Below, piece after piece: positions 19,372-28,633 of a DNA stretch of 64,000 nucleotides. The translations under genes and the position numbers were made by a program. The DNA is taken from assembly GCF_025717535.1 (NCBI RefSeq), contig NZ_JAJIRO010000005.1, forward strand, positions 518,921 through 582,920, in the 5' to 3' direction. A model generated the notes under the pieces. That model ran no database searches, had not been told where the DNA came from, and saw nothing but the letters and a program-made list of their open reading frames with translations. This DNA comes from Paucibacter sp. Y2R2-4 (GTDB taxonomy: Bacteria; Pseudomonadota; Gammaproteobacteria; Burkholderiales; Burkholderiaceae_C). Within the stretch, counting starts at the first letter, position 1. Each line of letters starts with the position of its first letter.

Positions 19372-22300
19372 ATGGATTTGGCGAAGCAGCGTTGGGGCGA
19401 AGCAGAGCAGGGGGCAGCCAGAGGCCGCGACCTGTCTTCAGGCTGGATGCGGATGATGCTCTGGCTTGTTCGCTGGTGCACTTGTCTGCTGCTGAGTTGG
19501 GGGCTCGGGCCCAATCTGATCGCTGCGGCGCAGGCCAATCCTCGCAACTTTTACTTCGAGCGCCTGTCTGAGATTCAGGGGCTGCCGCGTGACAACGTCA
19601 CTGCCTTTGCACAGGACAAGCATGGCTTCATCTGGATAGGCACTCAGGCGGGCTTGAGCCGCTTCGATGGCTACCGTTTGGTGAACTACCGGCATATCGA
19701 GGGGCAGCCCGGCAGCTTGAGTGAGGATTGGGTGCAGGCCTTGTTGCTGGACCCGCAAGGGCAGCTCTGGGTGGGCACGCGTCGCGGTTTGCAGCGCTAT
19801 CGTCCGGAGTTGGATGACTTCGAGACCTTGCCCTTGCCGGCGGGCTCAGGGGCTGGGCAAGCTCATCTGCAGGTCAACGCCTTGTGTACCGATGCCCAGG
19901 GCCAACTCTGGGTGGGCACCGAAAGCGGCCTTTATCAATATCAAACCCAAAGTCGACAGTTCCGGGTTCATACCGCAGGCCTGAGTCATCCGCGCGTTCT
20001 TTCTTTGTCTTTGGATGAGGCAGGTCAGCTTTGGGTGGGGACTGAAGCGGGCGTCGATCGCTGGGTTCCTGGCGCGCAAACTTTCTCGCCGTTGAAGTTT
20101 GCGGCTTCGCAGTTGGCGTTTGCGATGGCGCCGGCCAAGATCGTGCTGGTGGACGCACAAAACTTGCTGTGGGTGGCCAGTGAGATCGGCGTACAAGCCT
20201 GGCGACTGGATGCAAACGGGCAGGTGGGCGCGCGAATGTTTGCCGTTCCGCGCTCGCGTTCCGATGCCTATGTGGCGCTCTTGCAAGACCGTCAAAAGCA
20301 ACTCTGGATGGGCATGGAAACCGAGGGCTTGTGGCGCTGGCGGCCCAGCGAGCAGCGCTTTGAAGTGCTAAGCCATCGCGAGGCCGATGCACATTCGGTG
20401 CCCAAGCACATCTCGTCGCTGTTTCAGGATCGCTTCGGTAGCCTTTGGATCGGTACCTGGGCTTCGGGCGCTTACCGGGCCGACTTGGGCAGTGGCGGCT
20501 TCAACAAGTATGTTCATGTGCCGGGCGATCCCAAGAGCTTGGTGGAGAACCGCATCTTCAGCATCACCAGCGACGGACAGCGTGGCTTGTGGCTGGCCAC
20601 TTATGACGCGGCGATACGGCTCAATCCACGCAGTGGCCACGCGCAGAGCTTTCGGTTTGGTCGCAATGAAAAGGAGAGTTTGAATCTCTCCGATACCCAT
20701 GTTTCGTGGCAGGACAAAGTTGCCTTGGACTGGGTTCTTAAGCATATGGATCCCAAGACCAGCCAGGTCAAGCTGCCAAGCTTCAGTGCAGACAACCCAC
20801 TCGCTGAAGTGATTCGTTATATCAGCAGTGATCCGCAAGGCCAGCTGTGGCTGAGCTCCCGAGGAGGTCTGCACCGCGTGGATCCCGTCAGTGGCAAATT
20901 GCGGACCTTCAAACATGACGCCAATGACCCCGGCAGCTTGGCCCAAGACTATGTCCGCATGCTGCTGGTCGACAAAGACGGCGACGTCTGGGCCGCGACC
21001 TATCAGGGTCTTGACCGGTTGACGCCTGGCAGTGAGAGCTTCTTGCACTATCGCAACCAGCCCGCCGACCCCAACAGCCTGCTCAGCGATCGGGTTCAGT
21101 ATTTGTTTCAAGACAGCAAGCAGCGCATCTGGGTGGGCACCGCGCAAGGTCTGACGGAACTGATCAAGCGCCGCGATGGTTCGGTGCAATTTCGACGACT
21201 GCCTGGGCGCTCGGGCCTGAGCAGCGACCCAATTGGCGGCATTCTTGAGGATGGGCAAGGGCGCCTCTGGGTCAGTACGACTGCCGGTATTTCTCGCTTG
21301 GACCCCGAGTCGGGGCAGATTCAAAACTACACCGCCCAAGACGGCATGATCGAAGGCTTCTACTTCGCCAACTCGGCCTTCAAAGACAGCGACGGGCGCA
21401 TGTATTTCGGCGGTCTGAACGGCCTGACCGGCTTTCATCCAGACGATATTCGTGAAAACGCCAGCCCACCGCAGTTGGCGCTGACCGCCATCCGCGTGAA
21501 CAACGAGACCTTGTTGCCGGGACATCGGGTGCAGGGGTTGACGCTGCCGACGGCCCTGGTGGACTTGCAGCGCTTGACGCTAGGTAGCACCCACGAAACC
21601 TTGTCGCTGGAATTTGCGGCGCTTCATTACGCCGATCCTCAGCGCAATCGCTATGCCTACAAGCTGGAAGGCTATGACAAAGACTGGGTCACGGTTGGTG
21701 CCGGCCAGCGAGTGGCGAGCTACACCAATCTTTCGCCGGGTCACTATGTCTTTCAGGTCAAGGGCGCCAATAAAGACGGCCTTTGGAGCGAGGAGCCTAT
21801 CCGGCTCGAGTTACATATTCAGCCCGCTTATTGGGCGACTTGGTGGTTTCGGCTGTTCTCGGCGCTGGCTTTGCTGGGCCTGCTTTGGGCGGTGATTCAT
21901 GCGCGGCTCTCAGCGCTGACACGCCAAAAGCTCCAGCTCGAAGCGCAGGTCTCGGCACGCACCGCCGAACTCAGCCAAGAAAAGCGCCGAGTCGAGAACA
22001 CCATGGCCTTGTTGGTCGAAGAAAAGCGGGAAGTCGAACGGCAAAAAGAGATCGTGGAGCAGGCCCACGGCAATATCTCCACCCTGAGTGAGATGGGTCG
22101 ACGCATCACCGCGACCTTGGATCAAGACTTGATCTTGCGCAGCATCCATGCTCATGTCGCGCAGTTGATGCCCTCGGATGGGTTTGCCCTGGCTTTGCTG
22201 GACCCCTTGAGCCGAAGCTTGGACTTCCCCTATCTCTTTGAAGGCGAACACTCTCGATCGGGCTGGCGCTTGAACAAGGCAAGCGGCCGCGGATCAGGCT

Positions 22301-23403
22301 CGGGCGACTCGTCGCCAGGTGTCTGGGAATGGGCCTGCCTGGAGCAAGCCCAAGCCTTGCACTGCAAAGCCAGCGAGGGTGCCGCGCTGCAGATTTTTGG
22401 CGTGGACTGTGCCGAGGCCTTGCTGGCTCCCTTGCTGGTCAACGGTCAGCTGCGCGGCTTGATCGGTGTTTACAGTCGCATGCCTGGGGTTTATCAAGCC
22501 TGGCATTTGGACATGTTGGTGACCCTGGCCGCTTACAGCGCCATTGCCTTGGAGAACGCCAGTACCTTCGGGCGCCTGCGGCAAACACAGGAGGAATTGG
22601 TGCAGCAGCAAAAGTTCGCCGCCCTGGGTTCGCTGGTCGCGGGCGTGGCCCATGAGTTGAACACGCCATTGGGCAACTGCCTGCTGGCCGCCAGCACCTT
22701 GGAGCAAAACTCATCGGCATTTGCCCACCGCTTGAATGAACCTGCGTCCGGTTTGCGACGTTCCGAATTGAAGGACTTTGTCGACGGGGTGACTCACTCG
22801 GCCAAGTTGTTGATGCGTGGGTTGAGCCGCTCGGCTGATTTGGTTCGCAGCTTCAAAGAGGTGGCGGTCGATCGCAGCAGCCAGTTGCGTCGACGCTTTG
22901 TGCTCAAGGCTCTTGTCGAGGACGTGCTTGAAACCTTGGCCAATGAGCTGAAGAACAAGGGTCACGTCTGGCAGCTGGACATTGCCGACGATTTGGCGAT
23001 GGACAGCTACCCCGGTCCCTTGGGCCAAGTCTTGAGCAATCTGGTCAAGAATTCCATCTTGCACGGCTTTGAGGAGAAGCGCGGTGGGCTGATTCGCATC
23101 AGCGCTGGCTTACTCAAAGACGGCGCTGAGCGCGCCGACTTGCCACGCTTGCGCATCCGCTACTCGGACGATGGGCGAGGCATTGCGGCCGAACACATCG
23201 AACGTGTCTTCGACCCCTTTTTCACCACCAAGATGGGGCAGGGCGGTAGTGGCCTGGGCTTGAGCATCAGCTACAACCTGATTCACTCCGTCCTCGGCGG
23301 CGACATCGCGGTGCGCAGCCAGGCCGGGCAGGGCGTTGTCTTTGAGTTGGACCTGCCCTTGTCAGCGCCGCAAGCCTTGGTGGCAAGCCCAGATGAGGCT
23401 TGA
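19372..23403 (+). CDS. propeller/Y_Y_Y/GAF sensor histidine kinase
   Basis: A 1343-residue membrane sensor kinase. After a signal anchor (about 20-50) there are two seven-bladed-type propeller halves made of two_component_regulator_propeller repeats, recognisable by recurring WIGT/WVGT-x-GL-x-R strings. A Y_Y_Y domain follows at about 700-810 (YAYKLEGYDKDWV, GHYVFQVKGANKDG). A transmembrane helix lies at about 818-842. Then come a coiled coil, a GAF domain (about 885-1045) and the kinase, with His1094 in GVAHELNTPLGN. The ATPase boxes SDDGRGIA, FDPFFTTK and GSGLGL are intact. The periplasmic part suggests a carbohydrate or polymer ligand, as in Bacteroides hybrid systems, but there is no receiver or AraC domain. 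The ATG is preferred over a GTG six bases upstream. It follows bkdB by 80 bases. Confidence 0.92.
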   Translation: MDLAKQRWGEAEQGAARGRDLSSGWMRMMLWLVRWCTCLLLSWGLGPNLIAAAQANPRNFYFERLSEIQGLPRDNVTAFAQDKHGFIWIGTQAGLSRFDGYRLVNYRHIEGQPGSLSEDWVQALLLDPQGQLWVGTRRGLQRYRPELDDFETLPLPAGSGAGQAHLQVNALCTDAQGQLWVGTESGLYQYQTQSRQFRVHTAGLSHPRVLSLSLDEAGQLWVGTEAGVDRWVPGAQTFSPLKFAASQLAFAMAPAKIVLVDAQNLLWVASEIGVQAWRLDANGQVGARMFAVPRSRSDAYVALLQDRQKQLWMGMETEGLWRWRPSEQRFEVLSHREADAHSVPKHISSLFQDRFGSLWIGTWASGAYRADLGSGGFNKYVHVPGDPKSLVENRIFSITSDGQRGLWLATYDAAIRLNPRSGHAQSFRFGRNEKESLNLSDTHVSWQDKVALDWVLKHMDPKTSQVKLPSFSADNPLAEVIRYISSDPQGQLWLSSRGGLHRVDPVSGKLRTFKHDANDPGSLAQDYVRMLLVDKDGDVWAATYQGLDRLTPGSESFLHYRNQPADPNSLLSDRVQYLFQDSKQRIWVGTAQGLTELIKRRDGSVQFRRLPGRSGLSSDPIGGILEDGQGRLWVSTTAGISRLDPESGQIQNYTAQDGMIEGFYFANSAFKDSDGRMYFGGLNGLTGFHPDDIRENASPPQLALTAIRVNNETLLPGHRVQGLTLPTALVDLQRLTLGSTHETLSLEFAALHYADPQRNRYAYKLEGYDKDWVTVGAGQRVASYTNLSPGHYVFQVKGANKDGLWSEEPIRLELHIQPAYWATWWFRLFSALALLGLLWAVIHARLSALTRQKLQLEAQVSARTAELSQEKRRVENTMALLVEEKREVERQKEIVEQAHGNISTLSEMGRRITATLDQDLILRSIHAHVAQLMPSDGFALALLDPLSRSLDFPYLFEGEHSRSGWRLNKASGRGSGSGDSSPGVWEWACLEQAQALHCKASEGAALQIFGVDCAEALLAPLLVNGQLRGLIGVYSRMPGVYQAWHLDMLVTLAAYSAIALENASTFGRLRQTQEELVQQQKFAALGSLVAGVAHELNTPLGNCLLAASTLEQNSSAFAHRLNEPASGLRRSELKDFVDGVTHSAKLLMRGLSRSADLVRSFKEVAVDRSSQLRRRFVLKALVEDVLETLANELKNKGHVWQLDIADDLAMDSYPGPLGQVLSNLVKNSILHGFEEKRGGLIRISAGLLKDGAERADLPRLRIRYSDDGRGIAAEHIERVFDPFFTTKMGQGGSGLGLSISYNLIHSVLGGDIAVRSQAGQGVVFELDLPLSAPQALVASPDEA

Positions 23404-23428
23404 TTGGGGCGCGGGTGGTGCGCGAGTG

Positions 23429-23905
23429 TCAGCCCTTGACCCGCAAGTTGTAGCTGAGAAAGACGCGGTCTTGCACCCAGCCGAGTGACTCGTACAGGGC
23501 CTGGGCCGCAAGGTTGTCGCGCGCGGTGGTCAGGTCCATGCGGGCATAACCCTCTCGCGCAGCGTGTTCGTGAGCGGCTTGCAACAAGGCCCGTCCCGCG
23601 CCGCAGCGGCGAGCTTGGGGGCTAACAAAAAAGTCGTACAGCGTGTAAATCGGCTGAGCCTCCACCGAGCAAAAACTGGGGTACAGCTGGCAAAAGCCCA
23701 GCAGAACGCCCGCTGAGTCGCTTGCCACGAGGATGACAGATTCCTGCTGACTCAGGCGTGCGTGGATGAAACGCTGGGCACCCGCCAAGTCTGGCGCTTG
23801 CTCATAGAACTGCCGATAGGCGTCAAACAAAGGGGCGATGGCGGTGCTGTCCGAGAGCTGAGCGCGGCGAATCAGGACTGGGCTGGAGGAAGAGGGTGTG
23901 GTCAT
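23429..23905 (-). CDS. GNAT family N-acetyltransferase, PaiA-like position
   Basis: A 158-residue acetyltransferase. The acetyl-CoA loop is SPQARRCGAGRALLQAAHEHA, close to the R/Q-x-x-G-x-G/A motif, and the fold continues with YARMDLTTARDNLAAQALYESLGW. The substrate is unknown. Position is informative: it is the last gene of an operon with a PaiB-like gene. In Bacillus subtilis paiA (a polyamine N-acetyltransferase) and paiB are neighbours, so a polyamine or other amine substrate is a reasonable guess only. The ATG at the start given lies within a few bases of the PaiB stop; a TTG 15 bases upstream would overlap it. Confidence 0.88.
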   Translation of the reverse strand: MTTPSSSSPVLIRRAQLSDSTAIAPLFDAYRQFYEQAPDLAGAQRFIHARLSQQESVILVASDSAGVLLGFCQLYPSFCSVEAQPIYTLYDFFVSPQARRCGAGRALLQAAHEHAAREGYARMDLTTARDNLAAQALYESLGWVQDRVFLSYNLRVKG

Positions 23906-23916
23906 ATCAAGCGGGA

Positions 23917-24552
23917 TCAAGGAATGCGGGATTGAACCAAGTCGGCCAAGGCTTGTGAGTTGGCGTCTGGCTGAGCGCTCAAGCCTGCGACGGTTCCATG
24001 CCGGTCTGCCAGTGCTTCATCTTGGCTGAGCTTCCATTTTCCGATCAGGCTGTCGAGGGGAATCTCGATACCGACCACGGCGCGGGCCAAGCGTTTGATG
24101 TAGTCGGCGGGAGCGTCCGAGACCTTCCAGGGTGACACCTGCCCCGCTTCTTGCTGCTCACTCAGGTCTGAAATGGCCTTGAAAATCCAGGCTGGGTCTT
24201 GATGCACCTGGGCAATGCCGCGAGCATGCACCAGCACGTAGTTCCAGGTCGGCACCACCTGTCCGCTGCTCGAGTGCGTTGGGTACCAGTTCGGTGTGAT
24301 GTAGGACTGCGGACCCTGAAAGATCACCAGCGATTCTTGGCCGGCGATCAATTCGCGCCAAATCGGATTCGCTCGTGCGACATGGGCTCGCAAGCAGCCA
24401 TATGGGCCGCGCGAGCGGTCAATCAGGAAGGGAATGTGGTTGGCCGTGAGTCCCGCAGAACCCAGCGTGACCCAGGCGCCCAGCGGATGCGTAGCGATCA
24501 TTTCTTGCAGGGTCGTCAGTTCAGTTTCAGCGTTATAGGGCGGGATATACAT
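23917..24552 (-). CDS. FMN-binding split-barrel protein, PaiB-like
   Basis: A 211-residue protein of the PaiB family (FMN-binding negative transcriptional regulator in B. subtilis, though the DNA-binding claim is not general). Diagnostic segments are MYIPPYN at the N-terminus, HIPFLIDRS, LRAHVARANPIWRE, IFQGPQSYITPNWYP and VPTWNYVLVHARG. The C-terminal helix contains VVGIEIPLDSLIGKWKLSQ, typical of the family. All the usual regions are present and the length is normal. It sits between a PNPOx-like gene and a GNAT gene on the same strand, and the following start nearly touches its stop. Control probably comes from the shared region with the MocR gene. Confidence 0.92.
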   Translation of the reverse strand: MYIPPYNAETELTTLQEMIATHPLGAWVTLGSAGLTANHIPFLIDRSRGPYGCLRAHVARANPIWRELIAGQESLVIFQGPQSYITPNWYPTHSSSGQVVPTWNYVLVHARGIAQVHQDPAWIFKAISDLSEQQEAGQVSPWKVSDAPADYIKRLARAVVGIEIPLDSLIGKWKLSQDEALADRHGTVAGLSAQPDANSQALADLVQSRIP

Positions 24553-24605
24553 GAGGGGGCCTCAGTTGAAAGGTCAAGGGTGTCTGCAGCGACTATCAGC
24601 TGGGC

Positions 24606-25367
24606 TTAGTCCGCACATTGGCTATGCCATTGACGCACATAAGTGGGCTCGGGCACGGCATTGTCCAGGGCCGCGATTGCAGCCCCTTGTACCGTCTGCA
24701 AAGGCAGTACGCCGGCCCAGACTGCAAGGCACAGGTCTTGCACATCGTCTTGCGGCGGTCCGCTGCGGACCTTGCAGGCGGCCTCGTCCAGGGAGATTCG
24801 CAGCACGGTGGTTGCGGCAATTTCTTTCGCGTTGCCAGGCCGCGCTTCGTGCTCTCGTCCGGGGGCGATTTTGTGCATGAAGGCGTCCAAGCTGGCGCGT
24901 TTCTCATCCGGCCTGTCGATCGCTACAAATTGACCGTAAATCACACAGGAACGGTAGTTCATCGAGTGATTGAAGGCCGAGCGAGCCAGCACCAAGCCGT
25001 CGAGATGGGTGATGGCCACGCAAACCTGTGCACCTTGCTGCAAGTGTTTGACCATACGGCTGCCATTGGAGCCATGGATGTAGAGCGCCTCGCCCTCTCT
25101 CCAGCAAGCTGTGGGGATGCAATGGCTGCCTTGTTCATCGGCAAAAGCGATGTGGCAGAGAAAAGCCGCATCAACGATGGCATACAGGGTCTCGCGCTCA
25201 TAGCGAGCGTTTTCGGCAACGCGTCGCACGCGGCTGCGGGCGCTGGGAGCACTCGGGATGCTTGGGGCACTTGGATCACGCGTCACAGCAGAGGCAGCAG
25301 AGACAGCGGGGGCAGCAGAGGCGGGAGGGGCAGCAGAGCCGGAGCCGTCGGGCAGGATGGATGTCAT
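24606..25367 (-). CDS. pyridoxamine 5'-phosphate oxidase-family flavoprotein
   Basis: A 253-residue protein with a low-complexity Ala/Pro/Ser stretch (about 10-50) and then a split-barrel flavin-binding domain of the group annotated as pyridoxamine 5'-phosphate oxidase-related or nitroimidazole-resistance-like. Visible features are VDAAFLCHIAFADEQG, CIPTACWREGEALYIHGS, the NYRSCVIYGQF strand and a C-terminal WAGVLPLQTVQG. It is not a PdxH orthologue in length or sequence. I chose the ATG giving MTSILPDGSG because the longer reading adds a leader overlapping the promoter region. It heads a three-gene operon and is divergent from a MocR regulator whose cofactor is PLP. Confidence 0.87.
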   Translation of the reverse strand: MTSILPDGSGSAAPPASAAPAVSAASAVTRDPSAPSIPSAPSARSRVRRVAENARYERETLYAIVDAAFLCHIAFADEQGSHCIPTACWREGEALYIHGSNGSRMVKHLQQGAQVCVAITHLDGLVLARSAFNHSMNYRSCVIYGQFVAIDRPDEKRASLDAFMHKIAPGREHEARPGNAKEIAATTVLRISLDEAACKVRSGPPQDDVQDLCLAVWAGVLPLQTVQGAAIAALDNAVPEPTYVRQWHSQCAD

Positions 25368-25453
25368 TTTGGAATCGAGGATGAGGCAAGCGGAGCTGTC
25401 GGTCGATGTTTTTTGCACATGCATGTTTGGCAGGCCGCAATGTAATCAAGCGG

Positions 25454-25497
25454 TGGTTCCTGGAATAGGTCCAGAGGGCGGATATTTTTTAGAACCA
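25454..25497. promoter_or_regulatory. possible MocR operator in divergent promoter region
   Basis: TGGTTC (25454-25459) and GAACCA (25492-25497) form an inverted repeat, with a TAGGTCC element between. MocR regulators usually bind repeated elements beside their own start. The site abuts the regulator start at 25509. Confidence 0.35.
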
Positions 25498-25508
25498 TAG
25501 AATCTGAT

Positions 25509-27101
25509 ATGGACTACGCTTTATTGATCAGCCGCCATGCCGAACGCGGTGGCCATGCCTCTTGGTCGCGTCAGCGCCTGCTGCATGAAGCCTTGCGCGA
25601 CGCGATCCGCAATGGCGACTTGGCGCCGGGCTTTCGCTTGCTGGCCAGCCGAGCCCTGGCGGCCGAACTGGGCTGGGCCCGCAATACGGTGATCTACGCC
25701 TATGAGCAATTGGCCAGCGAAGGCTGGGTCAGTGCCGGTCAGCGTGGCACCGTGGTCCTGGCCCGACCCCTGGCCGCGGGACTACGGTCGTCCAAGTCTC
25801 GCGAGGTGGGCGTGGCAACCGTCATTCGATCGACGCAGCCGCCGGAGGCGTCAGTTGGCCGACCCTTGAGTTTGTCGCAGCGCACCGCCAGCCTGGCTTG
25901 CTTGCCGGTGGCTTCAGATCTTGCGGCTGGCTTTGCGCCAGGCGTGCCGGCTTTGGACGCCTTCCCTTTGGCCTTGTGGCAGCGCTTGATGGCCAGGGCC
26001 TGGCGTTCGCTGGCCGGCAGGCAACTCAATTACGGCCCGCCCGCCGGGGAGGCTGCTCTACGCCAAGCCATTGCCGCGCATTTGCGTGCATCTCGTGCCC
26101 TGCGTTGTAGCGCTGAGCAGGTTTTCATTACCGATGGCACGCAGGCCAGCCTGGATCTGTGTGGGCGGGCCTTTGCAGACGCAGGCGACAGGGTTTGGAT
26201 CGAAAGCCCGGGCTATGGCGGCGCCTTGACTGCTTTTCGCGGCGCGCAACTCCGGCCGGTCGGCATTGCTGTGGATGCCCAGGGCTTGGCGCCGCGCCCG
26301 CAAGACTGGCGCCAGCAGCGCCCCAAGCTGATCTATGTCACGCCTTCGCACCAATACCCCAGCGGCGCGGTGATGGGCCTGGAGCGCCGATTGGCGCTGA
26401 TCGCTCAAGCGCGCCAGACGGGGGCGCTCATCATTGAGGACGATTACGACAGCGAGTTTCGTTACGACGGCCCACCGCTGGCCGCTATGCAAGGCCTGGG
26501 GCCGGACCTGAAGCCTGAAGTCCTTCGTAAGCTCGAATTTGGAGGGAGCGAAGTGGAGACGATCAGCGATACCCCAGTGATCTACCTGGGCACCTTCAGC
26601 AAGACGCTATTTCCTGGTTTGCGTATCGCCTTCATGGTGGTGCCGGCGCCGCTGGTCAGTCCTTTGCACAAGTTGCTGGCGCGTTCCGCACCGCGCGGCC
26701 GAGCGGCAGACCAATTGGCGCTTGCGGAGTTTTTGAGCGAAGGGCATTTCGGCTTGCACCTGCGTCGCATGCGCAGGCTCTATCGCGAGCGACGCGACGC
26801 TTTGGTGCAGGCTTTGCAGGCCCAACTGGGCGATGTGGCGACGGTTCAGGGCGCTTCAGCGGGCATGCATTTGGCGCTGTGCTTCAGGCCCGAGTTGGGG
26901 CTTGACGATCAAGCCATGAGCGCTCAGGCCCTGCAGCAAGGCATCGTGGCACCGGCCTTGAGCCAGCATCTGACCGGCCGACGTGGGGGCGGCTGGTCAG
27001 GCTTGATGCTGGGTTATGCCCAGGTGCCGCAGGCACAGATCGAGCCGCTGGTGCGGCGCTTGGCGCTATTGTTGAGAACGGCTTTGAGGCGCGTATCTTG
27101 A
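25509..27101 (+). CDS. MocR/PdxR-like transcriptional regulator (GntR HTH plus aminotransferase domain)
   Basis: A 530-residue regulator. A winged-helix GntR domain is at about 15-82 (ALRDAIRNGDLAPGFRLLAS, WARNTVIYAYEQLASEGWV). A fold-type I aminotransferase domain follows, with the PLP region VTPSHQYPSG, IEDDYDSEF and the Schiff-base lysine in LGTFSKTLFPG. Before that lysine strand there is an insertion of about 24 residues, starting DLKPEVLRKLEFGG, that is not usual for the family. The protein is divergent from the PNPOx-like operon, which is its likely target. Effectors of MocR proteins are PLP or its adducts with amino acids or GABA; which applies here is unknown. Confidence 0.93.
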   Translation: MDYALLISRHAERGGHASWSRQRLLHEALRDAIRNGDLAPGFRLLASRALAAELGWARNTVIYAYEQLASEGWVSAGQRGTVVLARPLAAGLRSSKSREVGVATVIRSTQPPEASVGRPLSLSQRTASLACLPVASDLAAGFAPGVPALDAFPLALWQRLMARAWRSLAGRQLNYGPPAGEAALRQAIAAHLRASRALRCSAEQVFITDGTQASLDLCGRAFADAGDRVWIESPGYGGALTAFRGAQLRPVGIAVDAQGLAPRPQDWRQQRPKLIYVTPSHQYPSGAVMGLERRLALIAQARQTGALIIEDDYDSEFRYDGPPLAAMQGLGPDLKPEVLRKLEFGGSEVETISDTPVIYLGTFSKTLFPGLRIAFMVVPAPLVSPLHKLLARSAPRGRAADQLALAEFLSEGHFGLHLRRMRRLYRERRDALVQALQAQLGDVATVQGASAGMHLALCFRPELGLDDQAMSAQALQQGIVAPALSQHLTGRRGGGWSGLMLGYAQVPQAQIEPLVRRLALLLRTALRRVS

Positions 27102-27128
27102 AGCCTGGGCCCGACTCCAACGAGCGCG

Positions 27129-28430
27129 TCAGCGCACCATGCTGACGGGCTTCACTTTGGGGAAGAAGATCAACCAGTCCCAGTTGCGCCCCAGTTGCCC
27201 AGCGCGCATCGCCGTCTCCACGGCCTGGTGTTGATAGTCGAACGCGTATTGCGGCAGTTGCAGCGGGTGCTTGGCTTGCAGCAGCAGCGGCTGCGTAGGC
27301 TTGTTTGACATCAGCTCAGCCTCCAGGCTGCCCGGTGTTAGGGGTGGCAGGGGTTGCGCCTGCATCGTCCCGAAGTCCAGGATCTGGCCCTCAGCCGCGC
27401 TGAAGTGGATCACTTGGTAGCGCTCGCCCCAGTGCCGGTGCATCACCTCGCCGGCTTGCAAATGTGCCGGACTGCGCTGGAAGCCGCGCGCCAGGTGGAC
27501 GATATGGGCCCAGATGACGGTCTTGCGGCCTTGGAACATTTGGTCCGTCTGCCAAATGCTGTTGGCGCCCATGGCGTTGTCGCGCTGATAGTCGGCATCG
27601 CCACTCCAAGAGCTGCGCGCCTGGGACTCCAAACTCAGCACGACACGGCACCACCAGGCGGGGCTGTCCACGCCAACTTGGGCGTCGGGCGCCTTGCACA
27701 AGGCCTCACGCTGGGCTTGAGTGTGCGCAAAGAACGCGCTTTGTGCGCCTGCCGGTGGGGCTTGCCTCTGCATGGCCAAGAGTGCCGCGCTCAGGCCACT
27801 CATTTGCTGCCAAGCTTCGCCTTGGGCCAAGTCGCCGGCGCCCGCCTTGCGCAAGGCAGCTTGCAGGCCGGGCAGCAGCGTTTTGCCGCTCAGCTCGCCG
27901 GTGTGCTGGCTGTCGGTGCCGGCCAGCAGCAAGGGATGGGCCGAGCTTTGCGTTTGGTCCACGTACTGCAGCAGGCGCCGGCCTTCGGCACTTTTGGCGT
28001 ACATGAAAAAGACATTGCCGGGTGCCAGATCATCGAGCTTTTCGCCGCGCGCCAAGGCCTGGCTGATGCGGCCCAGGTCGTAGAAGCCGCTTTCCAGTTG
28101 CAACACTTCAAAGCCGAGCTTTTCATGCAGATAGCGCAGCAGGCGCAGCTTGTAGCTGAACTCTTCATGGGCCCCATGGGTCTGCTCGGCCAAACCCAGC
28201 ACTTGGACACCGGCCAAGGCCTGCCCCAGGGGAGCTAGATCGCTGTAGTCCTCAGACTGTGAATCGGCTTTCAGCGGCCAGACTTGGTAGCTTGCTGCGG
28301 CATCAGAAACGAGCGGCGATTTGGAACTGGCCAGATCCTGTGCCTGAAGCGAACTGGCGGCCATCGTCAGGCCAAGGGACAGAAGGAAAGTGACGCTGAA
28401 TCGATGGTGGCGAGCAGGGCCTTGTCTCAT
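27129..28430 (-). CDS. erythromycin esterase-like exported protein
   Basis: A 433-residue protein of the erythromycin esterase/succinoglycan biosynthesis family. A signal peptide covers about residues 1-31 (FLLSLGLTMAASSLQAQD). The family's active-site region is visible as GLAEQTHGAHEEFSYK with His and Glu, followed by LQLESGFYDLGR. KTVIWAHIVHLARGF near residue 310 and RYQVIHFSAAEGQ near 345 match the second half. The export signal differs from the cytoplasmic plasmid esterases EreA/EreB and makes clinical macrolide resistance a weak inference. The natural substrate is unknown. It is convergent with the MocR gene and stands alone. Confidence 0.9.
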   Translation of the reverse strand: MRQGPARHHRFSVTFLLSLGLTMAASSLQAQDLASSKSPLVSDAAASYQVWPLKADSQSEDYSDLAPLGQALAGVQVLGLAEQTHGAHEEFSYKLRLLRYLHEKLGFEVLQLESGFYDLGRISQALARGEKLDDLAPGNVFFMYAKSAEGRRLLQYVDQTQSSAHPLLLAGTDSQHTGELSGKTLLPGLQAALRKAGAGDLAQGEAWQQMSGLSAALLAMQRQAPPAGAQSAFFAHTQAQREALCKAPDAQVGVDSPAWWCRVVLSLESQARSSWSGDADYQRDNAMGANSIWQTDQMFQGRKTVIWAHIVHLARGFQRSPAHLQAGEVMHRHWGERYQVIHFSAAEGQILDFGTMQAQPLPPLTPGSLEAELMSNKPTQPLLLQAKHPLQLPQYAFDYQHQAVETAMRAGQLGRNWDWLIFFPKVKPVSMVR

Positions 28431-28519
28431 GGGGTAAATCCAGTTAAATACCAGTGCGCATGCTAAACGCCCTGGATGCCGCAGGCATAGGTCATGCCTA
28501 CAGGCTCCACGGCGGGACG

Positions 28520-28554
28520 AAAAAAAGCCGCCCCAGCAATGCCGGGCGGCTTTT
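28520..28554 (-). terminator. rho-independent terminator of acnB
   Basis: A perfect 11-bp stem, AAAAGCCGCCC (28523-28533) with GGGCGGCTTTT (28544-28554), has a 10-base loop. Read on the minus strand it ends in seven T. It lies about 80 bases past the acnB stop. Confidence 0.92.
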
Positions 28555-28633
28555 CAGTGTCAAGAGCCAGCCCCGCCTTGGGGCTTGGTCTTCAAAGACA
28601 CAAGCTAGGCCTCACAGAGGCCAAGGCCTAGAC

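Noticed and set aside
20368..21525. A 385-residue minus-strand frame inside the propeller kinase gene
   Set aside because: It overlaps clear propeller repeats on the plus strand and has no recognisable motif or ribosome site.
27129..28430. Macrolide resistance gene
   Set aside because: The protein is in the erythromycin esterase family but is exported and lacks mobile context, so a resistance claim is not supported.
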